Source: CAVXZE01 sp964615365 (GTDB taxonomy: Bacteria > Myxococcota_A > UBA9160 > UBA6930). Taken from it: a DNA stretch of 64,000 bases. Each line of letters begins with the position of its first letter. The first letter of the stretch is position 1. Of this stretch, positions 17,267 through 26,472 are shown in pieces. The translations under genes and the position numbers were made by a program. The notes beneath the pieces are model-generated. The model was not told the origin of the DNA. It did not search any database and was given only the letters and a program-made list of their open reading frames with translations. The DNA lies in assembly GCA_964615365.1 (NCBI GenBank), contig CAZTOU010000011.1, positions 58,361 to 122,360 on the forward strand. Reading direction: 5' to 3'.

Positions 17267-19357
17267 ATGACCAGTGACCTTGAGAAGATTCGCAACCTCG
17301 GCATCAGCGCCCACATCGATTCGGGCAAGACCACCCTCACCGAGCGGATCCTCTTCTACACCAATCGGATTCACAGGATTCACGAGGTGAAGGGGAAGGA
17401 CGGCGCTGGCGCCACCATGGATCACATGGAGCTGGAGCGGGAGAGGGGCATCACCATCACCTCCGCCGCGACCCACGCCGAGTGGAGTGGCCATCACGTC
17501 AACCTGATCGATACACCGGGACACGTGGACTTCACCGTGGAGGTGGAGCGCTCCCTGCGCGTGCTCGACGGCGCGATCCTGGTGCTCTGCGGGGTGGCGG
17601 GGGTGCAGTCCCAGTCGATCACCGTGGATCGCCAGATGAGGCGCTACCGGGTTCCGCGACTGGCACTGATCAACAAGCTCGATCGCTCCGGCGCCAACCC
17701 GCGCAGGGTGATCGAAGGGCTGCGTGAGAAGCTGGGTCACAACGCGGTGGCGATGCAGATCCCCATCGGGCTCGAAGCGGATCACTCCGGCGTGGTGGAT
17801 CTGGTCACCATGAAGGCGGTGCGCTTCGAGGGCGCAAATGGGGAGCACGTCGTCGAGGAGGAGATCCCCGAGGAGTTGCAGAACGAGGCCGAGGCGGCTC
17901 GAGAGGAGATGCTCGATGCGGTCTCGATGTTCTCCGACGGGCTCACCGAGGCGATTCTCGACGAGAGGGTCACCGAGGAGCTGATCCATCAGGCGGTTCG
18001 CGCCGGCGTCCTCAGCCTGGAGCTGACGCCGGTCTTCATGGGTGCCGCCTACAAGAACAAGGGCGTGCAGAAGCTCCTCGACGCCGTCACGCTCTATCTC
18101 CCCAGTCCGGTCGACGTCGAGAACTCGGGCATCGATCTCTCCGCCGGCGGGGAGCCGATCACGCTCTCCACCGACTGCCAGAAGCCCCTGGTCTGCCTGG
18201 CCTTCAAGCTCGAGGACGGGCGTTACGGACAGCTCACCTACGTTCGCATCTACCAGGGCTCCCTGGCCCGGGGATCCAACATCTTCAACAGCCGCACCAA
18301 GAGGCGCCACAAGGTGGGCCGCCTGGTGCGGATGCACGCCGACGAGATGGAGGAGATCGAGGCGGCCGGGGCCGGTGACATCGTCGCCCTGTTCGGGATC
18401 GACTGCGCCTCGGGCGATACCTTCACCGACAGCTCCGTGGATGTGGCGATGACCGCCATGCACGTGCCGGAGCCGGTGATCTCCCTCTCCATCAAGCCCG
18501 TGGATAACAAGGTCGAGGCCAACATGGCCAAGGCGCTGGGGCGCTTCGTTCGGGAGGATCCGACCTTCCGGGCCGGCGTGGACGAGGAGAGCGGCGAGAC
18601 GGTGATCTCGGGGATGGGCGAGCTGCATCTCGACGTCTACGTCGAGCGGATGCGCCGGGAGTACCGGGTCGAGGTGGAGACGGGCGCACCCCAGGTGGCC
18701 TACCGCGAGGCCATCTCCCAGCGAGCCGACTTCGACTACGTCCACAAGAAGCAGACCGGCGGCGCGGGTCAGTTCGGACGTGTGGCCGGTTACATCGAGC
18801 CGATCATCGACGGGGAAGCCTTCGAATTCGTGAACGAGGTTCGAGGGGGCGCGATCCCGACCGAGTACATCATCTCGGTGGAGAAGGGCTTCCGGCAGAT
18901 GCTCGCGAAGGGCCGGCTGATCGGATTCCCCGTGATTGGGATGCGGGTCTGTCTGAACGACGGGCAGGCACACTCGGTGGACTCGTCCGACATGGCCTTT
19001 CAGGCGGCGGCGCGAGGCGCCTTCCGCGAGGTCTACGGCAAGGCCCGGCCCATCATTCTCGAGCCGGTGATGAAACTGGCGGTGGAGAGTCCGGGTGAGT
19101 TCCAGGGCAGCGTGCTGAAGACGGTCATGCAGCGCCGTGGTACGGTGATCGGGACCACCGAGGAGGATCTGTTCTGCCGGATCGAGGCCGAGGTTCCGCT
19201 CGCGGAGCTCTTCGGCTATGCCACGAATCTCCGCTCGGTGACCCAGGGAAAGGCGGAGTTCACCGTCGAGTTCGCCAGGTACGCGCCGGTACCCGCCGAT
19301 CTTTCCAGGGGCCTGATCGAGGAATTCGCGGAGCGCCGCAAGGGCGCCGACGCTTGA
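17267..19357 (+). CDS. fusA: Translation elongation factor G (mitochondrial EF-G1 / spdEFG type)
   Basis: 696 residues. The G-domain motifs are AHIDSGKTT (15-23), DTPGH (82-86) and NKLD (136-139), then domains II-V up to the usual C-terminus. AHIDSGKTT, in place of the AHIDAGKTT of classical EF-G, and the short spacing of the effector region are typical of mitochondrial EF-G1 and its bacterial relatives, often a second EF-G copy dedicated to translocation or to recycling. The ATG at 17267 begins the conserved MTSDLEKIRNLGI. Longer upstream starts are shadow. It is not linked to rpsL/rpsG/tuf here, consistent with an extra copy. About 200 bases precede it. Confidence 0.9.
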   Translation: MTSDLEKIRNLGISAHIDSGKTTLTERILFYTNRIHRIHEVKGKDGAGATMDHMELERERGITITSAATHAEWSGHHVNLIDTPGHVDFTVEVERSLRVLDGAILVLCGVAGVQSQSITVDRQMRRYRVPRLALINKLDRSGANPRRVIEGLREKLGHNAVAMQIPIGLEADHSGVVDLVTMKAVRFEGANGEHVVEEEIPEELQNEAEAAREEMLDAVSMFSDGLTEAILDERVTEELIHQAVRAGVLSLELTPVFMGAAYKNKGVQKLLDAVTLYLPSPVDVENSGIDLSAGGEPITLSTDCQKPLVCLAFKLEDGRYGQLTYVRIYQGSLARGSNIFNSRTKRRHKVGRLVRMHADEMEEIEAAGAGDIVALFGIDCASGDTFTDSSVDVAMTAMHVPEPVISLSIKPVDNKVEANMAKALGRFVREDPTFRAGVDEESGETVISGMGELHLDVYVERMRREYRVEVETGAPQVAYREAISQRADFDYVHKKQTGGAGQFGRVAGYIEPIIDGEAFEFVNEVRGGAIPTEYIISVEKGFRQMLAKGRLIGFPVIGMRVCLNDGQAHSVDSSDMAFQAAARGAFREVYGKARPIILEPVMKLAVESPGEFQGSVLKTVMQRRGTVIGTTEEDLFCRIEAEVPLAELFGYATNLRSVTQGKAEFTVEFARYAPVPADLSRGLIEEFAERRKGADA

Positions 19358-19379
19358 TCTCTACAGGGCGAGGAGACTG

Positions 19380-20069
19380 ATGTACCAAAAATTCCTCTCG
19401 GCTCGAAGCCCGCTTCGGCTGCTCGAGCGGGGACTGCACGGCGGACTCGGAAGGGGCAACGTCGGATTGGTGCTGGCCGGACCCGGCGTGGGCAAGACCT
19501 CGTTTCTGGTCGGCGTGGCTCTGGACGACCTGCTGCGCGGGGACCACGTCCTGCACGTGGCCCTCGATCAATCGGTCTCACACACCCGCGCCTACTACGA
19601 CACCGTCTTCCACGAGCTCGCCCACTCGACCCATCTCGAGGACGAGGCGCGGATCCACGCCGACATCAATCGGCTTCGCAGCATCCGCTCCTACGCGGCA
19701 CCGGGGTTCGGCCCGGGAAAGCTTCGCGAGGCGGTGAAGTTCGAGGAGGAGGCCGGGATCCGGCCGGGGCTGGTGGTCGTCGAAGGCTACGACATCGGCG
19801 CCGCATCCGGGCAGGAGATGCGCGACATGAAGGCCCTGGCCGGTGAGATCGACGCGGAGCTCTGGTTCTCGGTCGCCTGTACGGACGAGCAGGTGCCGGG
19901 GATGCCGGCGTGGATCGCGGAGCTGGGAGACGCCATCAGCGTGGTGCTGGCCATGGAGCCGGAGACGGAGGCCGTGGCGTTGCGCGCGCTGAAGGAGCAC
20001 GACAATCCGGACGTCGAGGCGCTCCGAGTGGCGCTCGATCCCAAGACCCTCCTGCTGGTCCGAAGCTAG
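19380..20069 (+). CDS. RecA/KaiC-fold ATPase of unknown function
   Basis: 229 residues. Walker A is GPGVGKT (34-40) and a hydrophobic Walker B-like strand LVVVEGYDIG lies near residue 135. The order of strands fits a single RecA/KaiC-superfamily domain. No accessory domain is visible. It starts at ATG 19380 with AGGAGA upstream, 22 bases after fusA, so the two may be co-transcribed. I do not recognise a named family member; a link to translation is only suggested by position. Confidence 0.65.
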   Translation: MYQKFLSARSPLRLLERGLHGGLGRGNVGLVLAGPGVGKTSFLVGVALDDLLRGDHVLHVALDQSVSHTRAYYDTVFHELAHSTHLEDEARIHADINRLRSIRSYAAPGFGPGKLREAVKFEEEAGIRPGLVVVEGYDIGAASGQEMRDMKALAGEIDAELWFSVACTDEQVPGMPAWIAELGDAISVVLAMEPETEAVALRALKEHDNPDVEALRVALDPKTLLLVRS

Positions 20070-20132
20070 GCCCTCCACGATCTCCTAACTAACTAAGTTT
20101 CAAAGAGTATTCCCCAGGGTGTGGGGAGCTTG

Positions 20133-20167
20133 TTGACAGTGAGAGTGATTACTCTTAGAGTAATCAC
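20133..20167 (+). promoter_or_regulatory. Promoter with overlapping 23-bp palindromic operator of the MerR-men operon
   Basis: TTGACA (20133-20138) and TAGAGT (20156-20161) are 17 bases apart, a strong sigma-70-type spacing. A perfect 11-1-11 palindrome (20145-20167; arms GTGATTACTCT) covers the end of the spacer, the -10 and the bases up to the start codon. The expected transcription start falls on the ATG at 20168, so the mRNA is probably leaderless. The position of the palindrome implies repression or MerR-type remodelling by the adjacent regulator. Confidence 0.8.
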
Positions 20168-20917
20168 ATGGATTATCGTGTCGAGGAGATCGCCGCCCGG
20201 GCCGGGGTGCGAGTGGACACCATCCGCTTCTACCAGTTCCGGGGCCTGCTTCCCCGTCCACGCCGCGTGGGGCGCGTCGCGCTCTATGACGACGCCCATC
20301 TGGAGCGGCTCCGCCGCATCCGAGAGCTGGTCGACCAGGGCTTCACCCTCGCCCAGATCAAGCGCCTCCTCGAGCAGGAGAGCGAGGCCGAGGACCGGCA
20401 CCTCCTCGACGCCCTGGTCGAGGAGCACGTCGGCGAGCGGACCTTGTCCCGGGGCGAGCTCGCCGCCGAGGCCGGGATTCCCGAGGCCCTGATCGGAGCC
20501 GCCGAGGCCTCTGGCCTGATCCATCCCCTCCGGATCCAGGGCGAAGAGCGCTTCAGCGCTGCGGATCGGGACATGGCCCGCTCCGCGCTTCGCATCCTCG
20601 AGGCGGGCTTTCCCCTGAACGAGCTGCTCGCCCTGGCGGTGCAGCACACCCAGTCGGTCCAGGAGATCTCCGAGCGGGCCATCGACCTCTTCGACGATCA
20701 CGTGAGAAAGAAGGCGGTCCAGCGGGAAGACGCCGACCAGGTCACCGAGGCCTTCCGGGATCTGCTCCCCGAGCTCACTCGCCTGGTTGCGCTGCACTTC
20801 CAGCGGACCTTGGTCAGTCGCGCCCTGCAACGACTCGCCCACCGCGGAGAGGAGGACGAGCTGCGCGCTGCGCTCGTGGCGACCGAGTCCTCCAGCCTGG
20901 AGATCGCGTGGCGCTGA
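20168..20917 (+). CDS. MerR-family transcriptional regulator heading the menaquinone operon
   Basis: 249 residues. A winged helix-turn-helix of the MerR type occupies residues 1-70 (YRVEEIAARAGVRVDTIRFYQFRGLLP), then a dimerisation helix. The C-terminal region (75-249) is much longer than in metal-sensing MerR proteins, is helical, and contains a second HTH-like stretch (LSRGELAAEAGIPEALI). No Cys-based metal site is visible, so the ligand is unknown. The ATG coincides with the predicted transcription start. The 3' end overlaps menG by ten bases, which places the regulator in the same transcript and suggests autoregulation of the whole operon. Confidence 0.85.
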   Translation: MDYRVEEIAARAGVRVDTIRFYQFRGLLPRPRRVGRVALYDDAHLERLRRIRELVDQGFTLAQIKRLLEQESEAEDRHLLDALVEEHVGERTLSRGELAAEAGIPEALIGAAEASGLIHPLRIQGEERFSAADRDMARSALRILEAGFPLNELLALAVQHTQSVQEISERAIDLFDDHVRKKAVQREDADQVTEAFRDLLPELTRLVALHFQRTLVSRALQRLAHRGEEDELRAALVATESSSLEIAWR

Positions 20918-21657
20918 CGCCGCAGCCGAACGAGGGCGAGCCTCCGCGGAGGCTCGATCTGCCCCGGGGCGAGGAGAAGCGCTCCCAGGTGCGGGCGATG
21001 TTCGATCGCATCGCCCCCCGCTACGACGCCATGAACCGCCTGCTGACGGCGGGACTGGACCAGCGATGGCGCCGGGCGGCGCTCGACGCGGTGGGGACCG
21101 GGTCCGGGGATCGGGTCCTGGATCTGGCCTGCGGCACCGGTGACCTCGCCGAGCTCGCGGCGGCGCGCGGTGCGAAGGTGGTTGGCGTCGACTTCGCGGG
21201 TGAGATGCTGCGCGGTGCCAGGCGCCGCCGGGTCCCCGCCCTGTGGATCCAGGGCGACGCCGCCGCGCTTCCGCTCCCCGACGGCTGCGCCACCGTGGTG
21301 ACCAGCGGCTTCGCGCTGCGCAACTTCGTCTCGCTTCCCGAGGTGCTGGGCGAGATGGCGAGAGTTCTCGAGGTCAAGGGTCGCCTCGCGCTGATCGAGG
21401 TCGATCGGCCCACCCTCGCGGTAGTGCGGGCCGCGCACTCCTTCTATTTCGATCGCGTGGTTCCCCGGGTGGGAGGCTGGCTCTCGGATCGCGCCGCCTA
21501 CCGCTACCTGCCCAGCTCCACGGTCTACCTCCCGCCGGAGGCGGAGCTGGCCGCGCTGATCGAGGACGCGGGCTTTCGGGAGGTTCGGCGCCGCCCGCTG
21601 CTCCTCGGCACCGCCCAGATCCTCACCGCCGTCCGCACCGACCGGAGAGCGACGTGA
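20908..21657 (+). CDS. menG: Demethylmenaquinone methyltransferase (MenG/UbiE)
   Basis: 249 residues. A class I SAM methyltransferase that methylates demethylmenaquinone in the last step. It has the UbiE N-terminal signature MFDRIAPRYDAMNRLL (31-46), SAM loop LDLACGTGDL (71-80), and the second family motif with FALRNF (near 135). The GTG start overlaps the MerR gene, and the stop overlaps menF as GTGA. Ubiquinone synthesis genes are absent from the window, so the menaquinone role is preferred. Confidence 0.93.
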   Translation: MALTPQPNEGEPPRRLDLPRGEEKRSQVRAMFDRIAPRYDAMNRLLTAGLDQRWRRAALDAVGTGSGDRVLDLACGTGDLAELAAARGAKVVGVDFAGEMLRGARRRRVPALWIQGDAAALPLPDGCATVVTSGFALRNFVSLPEVLGEMARVLEVKGRLALIEVDRPTLAVVRAAHSFYFDRVVPRVGGWLSDRAAYRYLPSSTVYLPPEAELAALIEDAGFREVRRRPLLLGTAQILTAVRTDRRAT

Positions 21658-22958
21658 CCGATCTCCACGTGCGGCGAGCTCTGACGCCTCCGAGAGACCT
21701 CCTGGAGATCTTCGCCGGATCCGGCCATCGGGAGCGCTTCTACTGGGAGAGACCCGACTGCGAGGAGGCGATCCTCGCCCTCGGAGCCGCCGCCGAGATC
21801 GAGAGCGGTGGCCCGTCGCGCTTCGACGAGGTCGCGCGCGGCCTCCGGGAGATCCGGGTGCTGCCTCGCGAGAAGGGCGATGCGCCCTCCTGGGCGGGGC
21901 CGCTCCTGGTGGGAGGATTCGCATTCGACCCGCTCGCTTCTCCCTCGGAGCGATGGGCCGGCTTTCCCGCCGCTCGGCTGGTACTTCCGGAGCGGCTCGC
22001 GATCCGCCGGGGACCGGAGATGTGGTGCTGCCTCACCGGTGTCGGATCGGCTCCCACTGGCGGGTGGGAGCTCGCCTCGGAGCGGCGTCCGCCTTCCCGC
22101 GAGGCGCTGGCTCTCGAGTCCCCGCCCGAGTTCCGCGCTTCTGCAGACCGTCCCCACGGTGTCTACCGGGGCCTGGTGGAGAAGGCCGTGGCGGCGATTC
22201 GCGGGGGCGATTTCGAGAAGGTCGTCCTCGCCCGCTCCTGCACGGTGGTCGGATCCCGCCCCTTCGAGACCCTCGCGCTGCTCCGCAACCTGCGCGCGCT
22301 CCACCCCTCGTGCACGATCTTCGCGCTGGCGCGCGGACCGGTGACCTTCCTCGGAGCGACTCCCGAACGCTTGGTCCGCCTCGAAGGCGGCCTCGTGCGC
22401 GCCGACGCGGTGGCGGGATCCGCGCCGCGCGGGCGGACGGCGCGGCAGGATGATCGCTTCGCTCGCGAGCTGGTCGAGAGCAAGAAGGACCAGGAAGAGC
22501 ACTCGGTGGTGGTGCGCTGCGTTCTCACGGGGCTGGCTCGGCACTGCGAGGCGCTCTCGGCCCCGGAGGCTCCGGGGCTGCTGCGGACCGACGGAATCCA
22601 GCATCTCCATACGCCCGTCGAGGGACGGCTCCGAGACCCGTCGCGCACCACGGTGCTCGACCTGGCCGCGGAGCTCCACCCGACCGCCGCGGTGGGAGGA
22701 GCGCCGCGGGAGGAGGCGCTCGCCTGGCTGCGGAGCCACGAAGGGCTGGAGCGCGGCTGGTACGCGGGTCCGCTCGGCTGGCTCACGCCGGAGGGGGAGG
22801 GGGAGTTCACCGTGGCGCTGCGCTCGCTGCTCCTCCGCGGCGCGGAAGCGACCCTCTACGCCGGCGCCGGAATCGTGGCCGGATCCGATCCGGAGGCGGA
22901 GCTGGTCGAGACCCGGCTCAAGCTGCGCACCGCGCTCGGCGCCCTGCTGGAGATCTGA
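21654..22958 (+). CDS. menF: Isochorismate synthase
   Basis: 434 residues from GTG 21654. It converts chorismate to isochorismate, the first committed step. The chorismate-binding domain lies in the C-terminal two thirds: KVVLARS, GATPERLV, AGSAPRGRT, and ELHPTAAVGG with a downstream magnesium-site Glu-rich segment. The N-terminal third is less conserved, as usual. The start overlaps the menG stop by four bases. Related salicylate or anthranilate synthases are unlikely in this gene order. Confidence 0.92.
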   Translation: MTDLHVRRALTPPRDLLEIFAGSGHRERFYWERPDCEEAILALGAAAEIESGGPSRFDEVARGLREIRVLPREKGDAPSWAGPLLVGGFAFDPLASPSERWAGFPAARLVLPERLAIRRGPEMWCCLTGVGSAPTGGWELASERRPPSREALALESPPEFRASADRPHGVYRGLVEKAVAAIRGGDFEKVVLARSCTVVGSRPFETLALLRNLRALHPSCTIFALARGPVTFLGATPERLVRLEGGLVRADAVAGSAPRGRTARQDDRFARELVESKKDQEEHSVVVRCVLTGLARHCEALSAPEAPGLLRTDGIQHLHTPVEGRLRDPSRTTVLDLAAELHPTAAVGGAPREEALAWLRSHEGLERGWYAGPLGWLTPEGEGEFTVALRSLLLRGAEATLYAGAGIVAGSDPEAELVETRLKLRTALGALLEI

Positions 22959-22960
22959 GG

Positions 22961-24793
22961 GTGGAGGCCTCCGCCCCGCAGACGAAGTTCCCCGCGGCGA
23001 ACCGCAACTACGCCTTCGCCGCCGCCCTCTTCGAGGAGCTCGCCGCGAGCGGGGTCCGCCACGTCTGCGTCTGCCCCGGCTCACGCTCGGCTCCCCTGGC
23101 GGTCAGCGCATCGCGCTCGGAAGACCTGCGCGTCTGGGTTCACCTCGACGAGAGAGCCGCGTCGTTCTTCGCCCTCGGGCTAGCCAGGGCGGAGCGCGCC
23201 CCAGTCGCGCTGGTGTGCACCTCGGGAACCGCGGCCGCGAACTTCCTCCCCGCGGTCGTGGAGGCGTACCAGGGACGGGTTCCCCTACTGGTGCTGACGG
23301 CGGATCGCCCGCCGGAGCTTCGAGGCTGGGGTGCGGCTCAGACCATCGATCAGGTCGGTCTCTTCGGCAGCCACGTTCGCTGGTGGAGCGAGGCATCTCC
23401 GCCGCAGGCCGGCGCCGGGGACCTCTCCCGCGCCCGCACGCTGGCCTGCCGGGCGGTGGCCGTCGCCGGGGGTCCGCCGTCCGGACCGGTCCATCTGAAT
23501 CTCCCCTTCGGCGAGCCGCTCGATCCTACCCCCGATCCCGACACCGCCGGAGGCGGGGAGTCCCGCCCGACACGAGGCGCGGCACCGGAGGCTCGCGGAT
23601 CCCGACCTTACGCGAGAAACTGGCGCTCCCTGCCGTCGCCGTCGCCCGAGCTGCTCTCCGACCTGCTCGAGATGGTTCTCTCCGCGCGGCGCGGGGTGAT
23701 CGCCTGCGGGCCGGGCGATTCGGATCCCGGCCTCCCGGATGCGGTCGCTCGCCTGGGTCGCGCGCTGGGATGGCCGGTGCTCGCGGAATCGACCTCGCAG
23801 GTTCGCTGCGGTCCCCACACCGACGGGGCGCCGGTGCTGGCCTGCTTCGACGCCTTGCTGCGCGATCGCCGCTTTGCCCTCGCACACCCGCCCGATCTGG
23901 TGCTCCGGATCGGGGCCCCGCTCACCAGCAAGGCGTTCCAGCAGTGGCTCGACCTGCATCCGGGCGGACGGCTGGTGTTGCTGGATCCCGATCGCACCTG
24001 GTCCGATCCCCAGCATCTCGTCTCCGAGGTGATCGGGGCGGATCCGACCCTTCTCTGCGGCGAGCTCGAAGAGCGGCTGCGTGGCCGGCCGTCGCAGCCT
24101 GGCTCTCCCGATTGGCTCGGCGAGTGGAGCGCCGCGGAGACGCGAGCGCGTCGGGTCGTCGAGGACAGGATCGAGGCCCCGGGCGGTCTGCTCGCGCCCC
24201 AGGTGGTCGCGGCGCTCGGCGAAGTGCTGCCGGACGGAGCGACTCTCTTCGTCTCCAACAGCATGGCGGTCCGCGACCTGGACGGGTTTCTCCCGGTCTC
24301 CACCCGGCGGCTTCGGGTGCTCGCCAACAAGGGTGCCAACGGCATCGACGGCATCGTCTCCAGCGCTCTGGGGGCGGCGGTCGCGCTCCCGGGGCTGGTC
24401 CTGCTGAGCGGAGATCTCGCCTTTCTGCACGACGTGGGCGGCCTCTTCGCCGCCCATCGGCACGGGATTCGCGCCACCCTGGTGATCGTGAACGACGACG
24501 GGGGCGGGATCTTCTCGCTCTTGCCGATCGCCGCGCACGGGGAGCGGGTCGACTTCGAGCGACTCTTCACCGTGTCGCACGGGCTGGACCTGGCGGCGAT
24601 CGCGGGCGCCTACCGCCTCGAGCACCGGCGGGTCGGGACCGTCGCGGAGCTCCGGGAGGCGGTCCACCACTCGCTCGCGAGCTCCGGCACCCAGGTGATC
24701 GAGGTCGCGGTGGACCGCCGCGAGAATCTCGCCCTGCGCCAGGAGATCCAGCAGGAGATCTGCCGCTCCCTGGAGAACGGGGGGGGCGCATGA
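22961..24793 (+). CDS. menD: SEPHCHC synthase (MenD)
   Basis: 610 residues. A thiamine-diphosphate enzyme that adds the succinic semialdehyde unit from 2-oxoglutarate to isochorismate. The N-terminal PGSRSAPLA motif is diagnostic. The Glu of the ThDP site lies in the DERAASFFALG segment (near 64), and the ThDP/Mg motif runs from SGDLAFLHD to VNDDGGGIF. The GTG start lies two bases after the menF stop; the 3' end overlaps menH as ATGA. Confidence 0.95.
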   Translation: MEASAPQTKFPAANRNYAFAAALFEELAASGVRHVCVCPGSRSAPLAVSASRSEDLRVWVHLDERAASFFALGLARAERAPVALVCTSGTAAANFLPAVVEAYQGRVPLLVLTADRPPELRGWGAAQTIDQVGLFGSHVRWWSEASPPQAGAGDLSRARTLACRAVAVAGGPPSGPVHLNLPFGEPLDPTPDPDTAGGGESRPTRGAAPEARGSRPYARNWRSLPSPSPELLSDLLEMVLSARRGVIACGPGDSDPGLPDAVARLGRALGWPVLAESTSQVRCGPHTDGAPVLACFDALLRDRRFALAHPPDLVLRIGAPLTSKAFQQWLDLHPGGRLVLLDPDRTWSDPQHLVSEVIGADPTLLCGELEERLRGRPSQPGSPDWLGEWSAAETRARRVVEDRIEAPGGLLAPQVVAALGEVLPDGATLFVSNSMAVRDLDGFLPVSTRRLRVLANKGANGIDGIVSSALGAAVALPGLVLLSGDLAFLHDVGGLFAAHRHGIRATLVIVNDDGGGIFSLLPIAAHGERVDFERLFTVSHGLDLAAIAGAYRLEHRRVGTVAELREAVHHSLASSGTQVIEVAVDRRENLALRQEIQQEICRSLENGGGA

Positions 24794-26472
24794 GAGCGAC
24801 GACGCGCCGTCGCATCGAGGTGCAGCCGGGCCGCTTCCTGCGGGTGGAGGTCGCGGAGCCGCGGCGACGCAGCGGCGATGCGGCGCTGATCCTCCACGGC
24901 TTCACCGGTTCCGCCGAGACGATGCGCGGCGTCGCCGAGGGGCTGGAAGAGGATCGCCGCGCGATCCTGGTCGATCTGGTTGGTCACGGCGGCTCCGATG
25001 CGCCCCTCGAGCCGGATGCCTACCGGATGGGGCGCTGTCTCGAAGACCTGTGCTGCGTGATGGACGCGCTGGGGGAGACCCGGGTCCACCTGATCGGCTA
25101 CTCGATGGGGGCCCGGGTGGCACTCTCCTTCGCGGCGGGCCATCCCGAGCGGGCTCGCTCTCTGGTCCTGGTGGGCGCTCGGGCGGGGATCGAGGATCCC
25201 GGTGCGCGGCGCAGCCGGATCGAGGAAGACGAACGGCTGGCCGGGCGCATCCTGGAAGAAGGCATCGAGTGGTTCGTCGCCCACTGGATGTCGCTACCGC
25301 TCTTCGCCAGTCAGGAGCGCCTGGACTCCCGGGCGCTGGCCCGCGCCAGGACCCTTCGGCTCCGCAACCGGGCCGAGGGACTCGCGCACTCCCTCTCCGG
25401 CATGGGCGCCGGAGCCCAGCCGCCGCTCTTCTCGCAGCTCCATCGCGTCACCGCACCGGCGCTCCTGGTGGTCGGGGCGGAGGACGCGCGCTTTCTCGCC
25501 ATCGCCCGCGATCTCGCGCCACGGCTTCCGCGGGCACGACTCGAGATCATCCCCGAGGCCGGGCACGCCGCCCACCTCGAGAACTCACACGCCTTCGACA
25601 GCATCGCCCGGGACTTCCTGCGCGAGGTCGAGGCCCCGACAGGAGAACCGATGAGCGTCATCGACTGGAAGGCCGTTCGAGACTACCGGGACATCCGATA
25701 CGAGAAGGCGGACGGAATCGCCAAGATCACCATCAACCGACCGGAGGTGCGCAATGCCTTCCGTCCCCAGACGCTGTTCGAGCTGATCGACGCCTTTGGC
25801 CGGGCGCGAGAGGATCACCAGATCGGCGTGGTGCTCTTCACCGGGGAGGGCCCCGACGCCTTCTGCTCCGGAGGCGACCAGAAGGTACGCGGAGACGCGG
25901 GCTACGTGGGCGACGATGGAGTGCCCCGCCTGAACGCGCTCGACCTGCAGCGGGTGATTCGCACTCTCCCCAAGCCGGTGATCGCGATGGTGGCGGGTTA
26001 CGCGATCGGGGGCGGACACGTGCTCCATCTGCTCTGCGATCTCACCATCGCGGCGGAGAACGCTCGCTTCGGCCAGACGGGTCCGCGGGTGGGAAGCTTC
26101 GACGCGGGATTCGGGGCCTCCTACATGGCGCGGGTGGTAGGGCAGAAGAAGGCTCGGGAGATCTGGTACCTGTGCGATCAGTACGGCGCCGAAGAGGCCC
26201 GGGCGATGGGACTGGCGAACGCCGTGGTCCCGCTCGAGGAGCTCGAATCCACGGCGGTGCACTGGGCGCGGCGCATCCTCCGACACAGTCCCACCGCGAT
26301 CCGCTGCCTGAAGGCGGCCTTCAACGCGGACTGCGACGGGCAGGCGGGGATCCAAGAGCTGGCCGGGCACACCACTCAGCTCTTCTACGGGACCGAGGAA
26401 GCTCAGGAAGGCAGGGACGCTTTCGTCGAGAAGCGCGAGCCCGATTTCACCCGATTTCCATGGCGACCCTAG
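24790..26472 (+). CDS. menHB: MenH-MenB: SHCHC synthase and naphthoate synthase in one reading frame
   Basis: One uninterrupted frame of 560 codons encodes two consecutive enzymes. Residues 1-about 280 are MenH: ILHGFTGS oxyanion loop, GYSMGA nucleophile elbow, GAED acid and EAGHAAH histidine. Residues 288-560 are MenB (273 residues, full length), beginning MSVIDWKAVRDY, with the crotonase oxyanion segments SGGDQKVRG and YAIGGGHVLH and the bicarbonate/active-site region GPRVGSFDAGFG. The joint is EAPTGEP with no stop. An AGGAG site lies six bases before the MenB ATG (25651), so MenB may also be made alone. MenD upstream and MenA downstream overlap it. Confidence 0.9.
   Translation: MRATTRRRIEVQPGRFLRVEVAEPRRRSGDAALILHGFTGSAETMRGVAEGLEEDRRAILVDLVGHGGSDAPLEPDAYRMGRCLEDLCCVMDALGETRVHLIGYSMGARVALSFAAGHPERARSLVLVGARAGIEDPGARRSRIEEDERLAGRILEEGIEWFVAHWMSLPLFASQERLDSRALARARTLRLRNRAEGLAHSLSGMGAGAQPPLFSQLHRVTAPALLVVGAEDARFLAIARDLAPRLPRARLEIIPEAGHAAHLENSHAFDSIARDFLREVEAPTGEPMSVIDWKAVRDYRDIRYEKADGIAKITINRPEVRNAFRPQTLFELIDAFGRAREDHQIGVVLFTGEGPDAFCSGGDQKVRGDAGYVGDDGVPRLNALDLQRVIRTLPKPVIAMVAGYAIGGGHVLHLLCDLTIAAENARFGQTGPRVGSFDAGFGASYMARVVGQKKAREIWYLCDQYGAEEARAMGLANAVVPLEELESTAVHWARRILRHSPTAIRCLKAAFNADCDGQAGIQELAGHTTQLFYGTEEAQEGRDAFVEKREPDFTRFPWRP

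Noticed and set aside
16970..18973. A 667-codon minus-strand open frame opposite fusA
   Set aside because: Shadow of EF-G; His/Asp/Leu-rich composition typical of antisense to GC-rich coding sequence.
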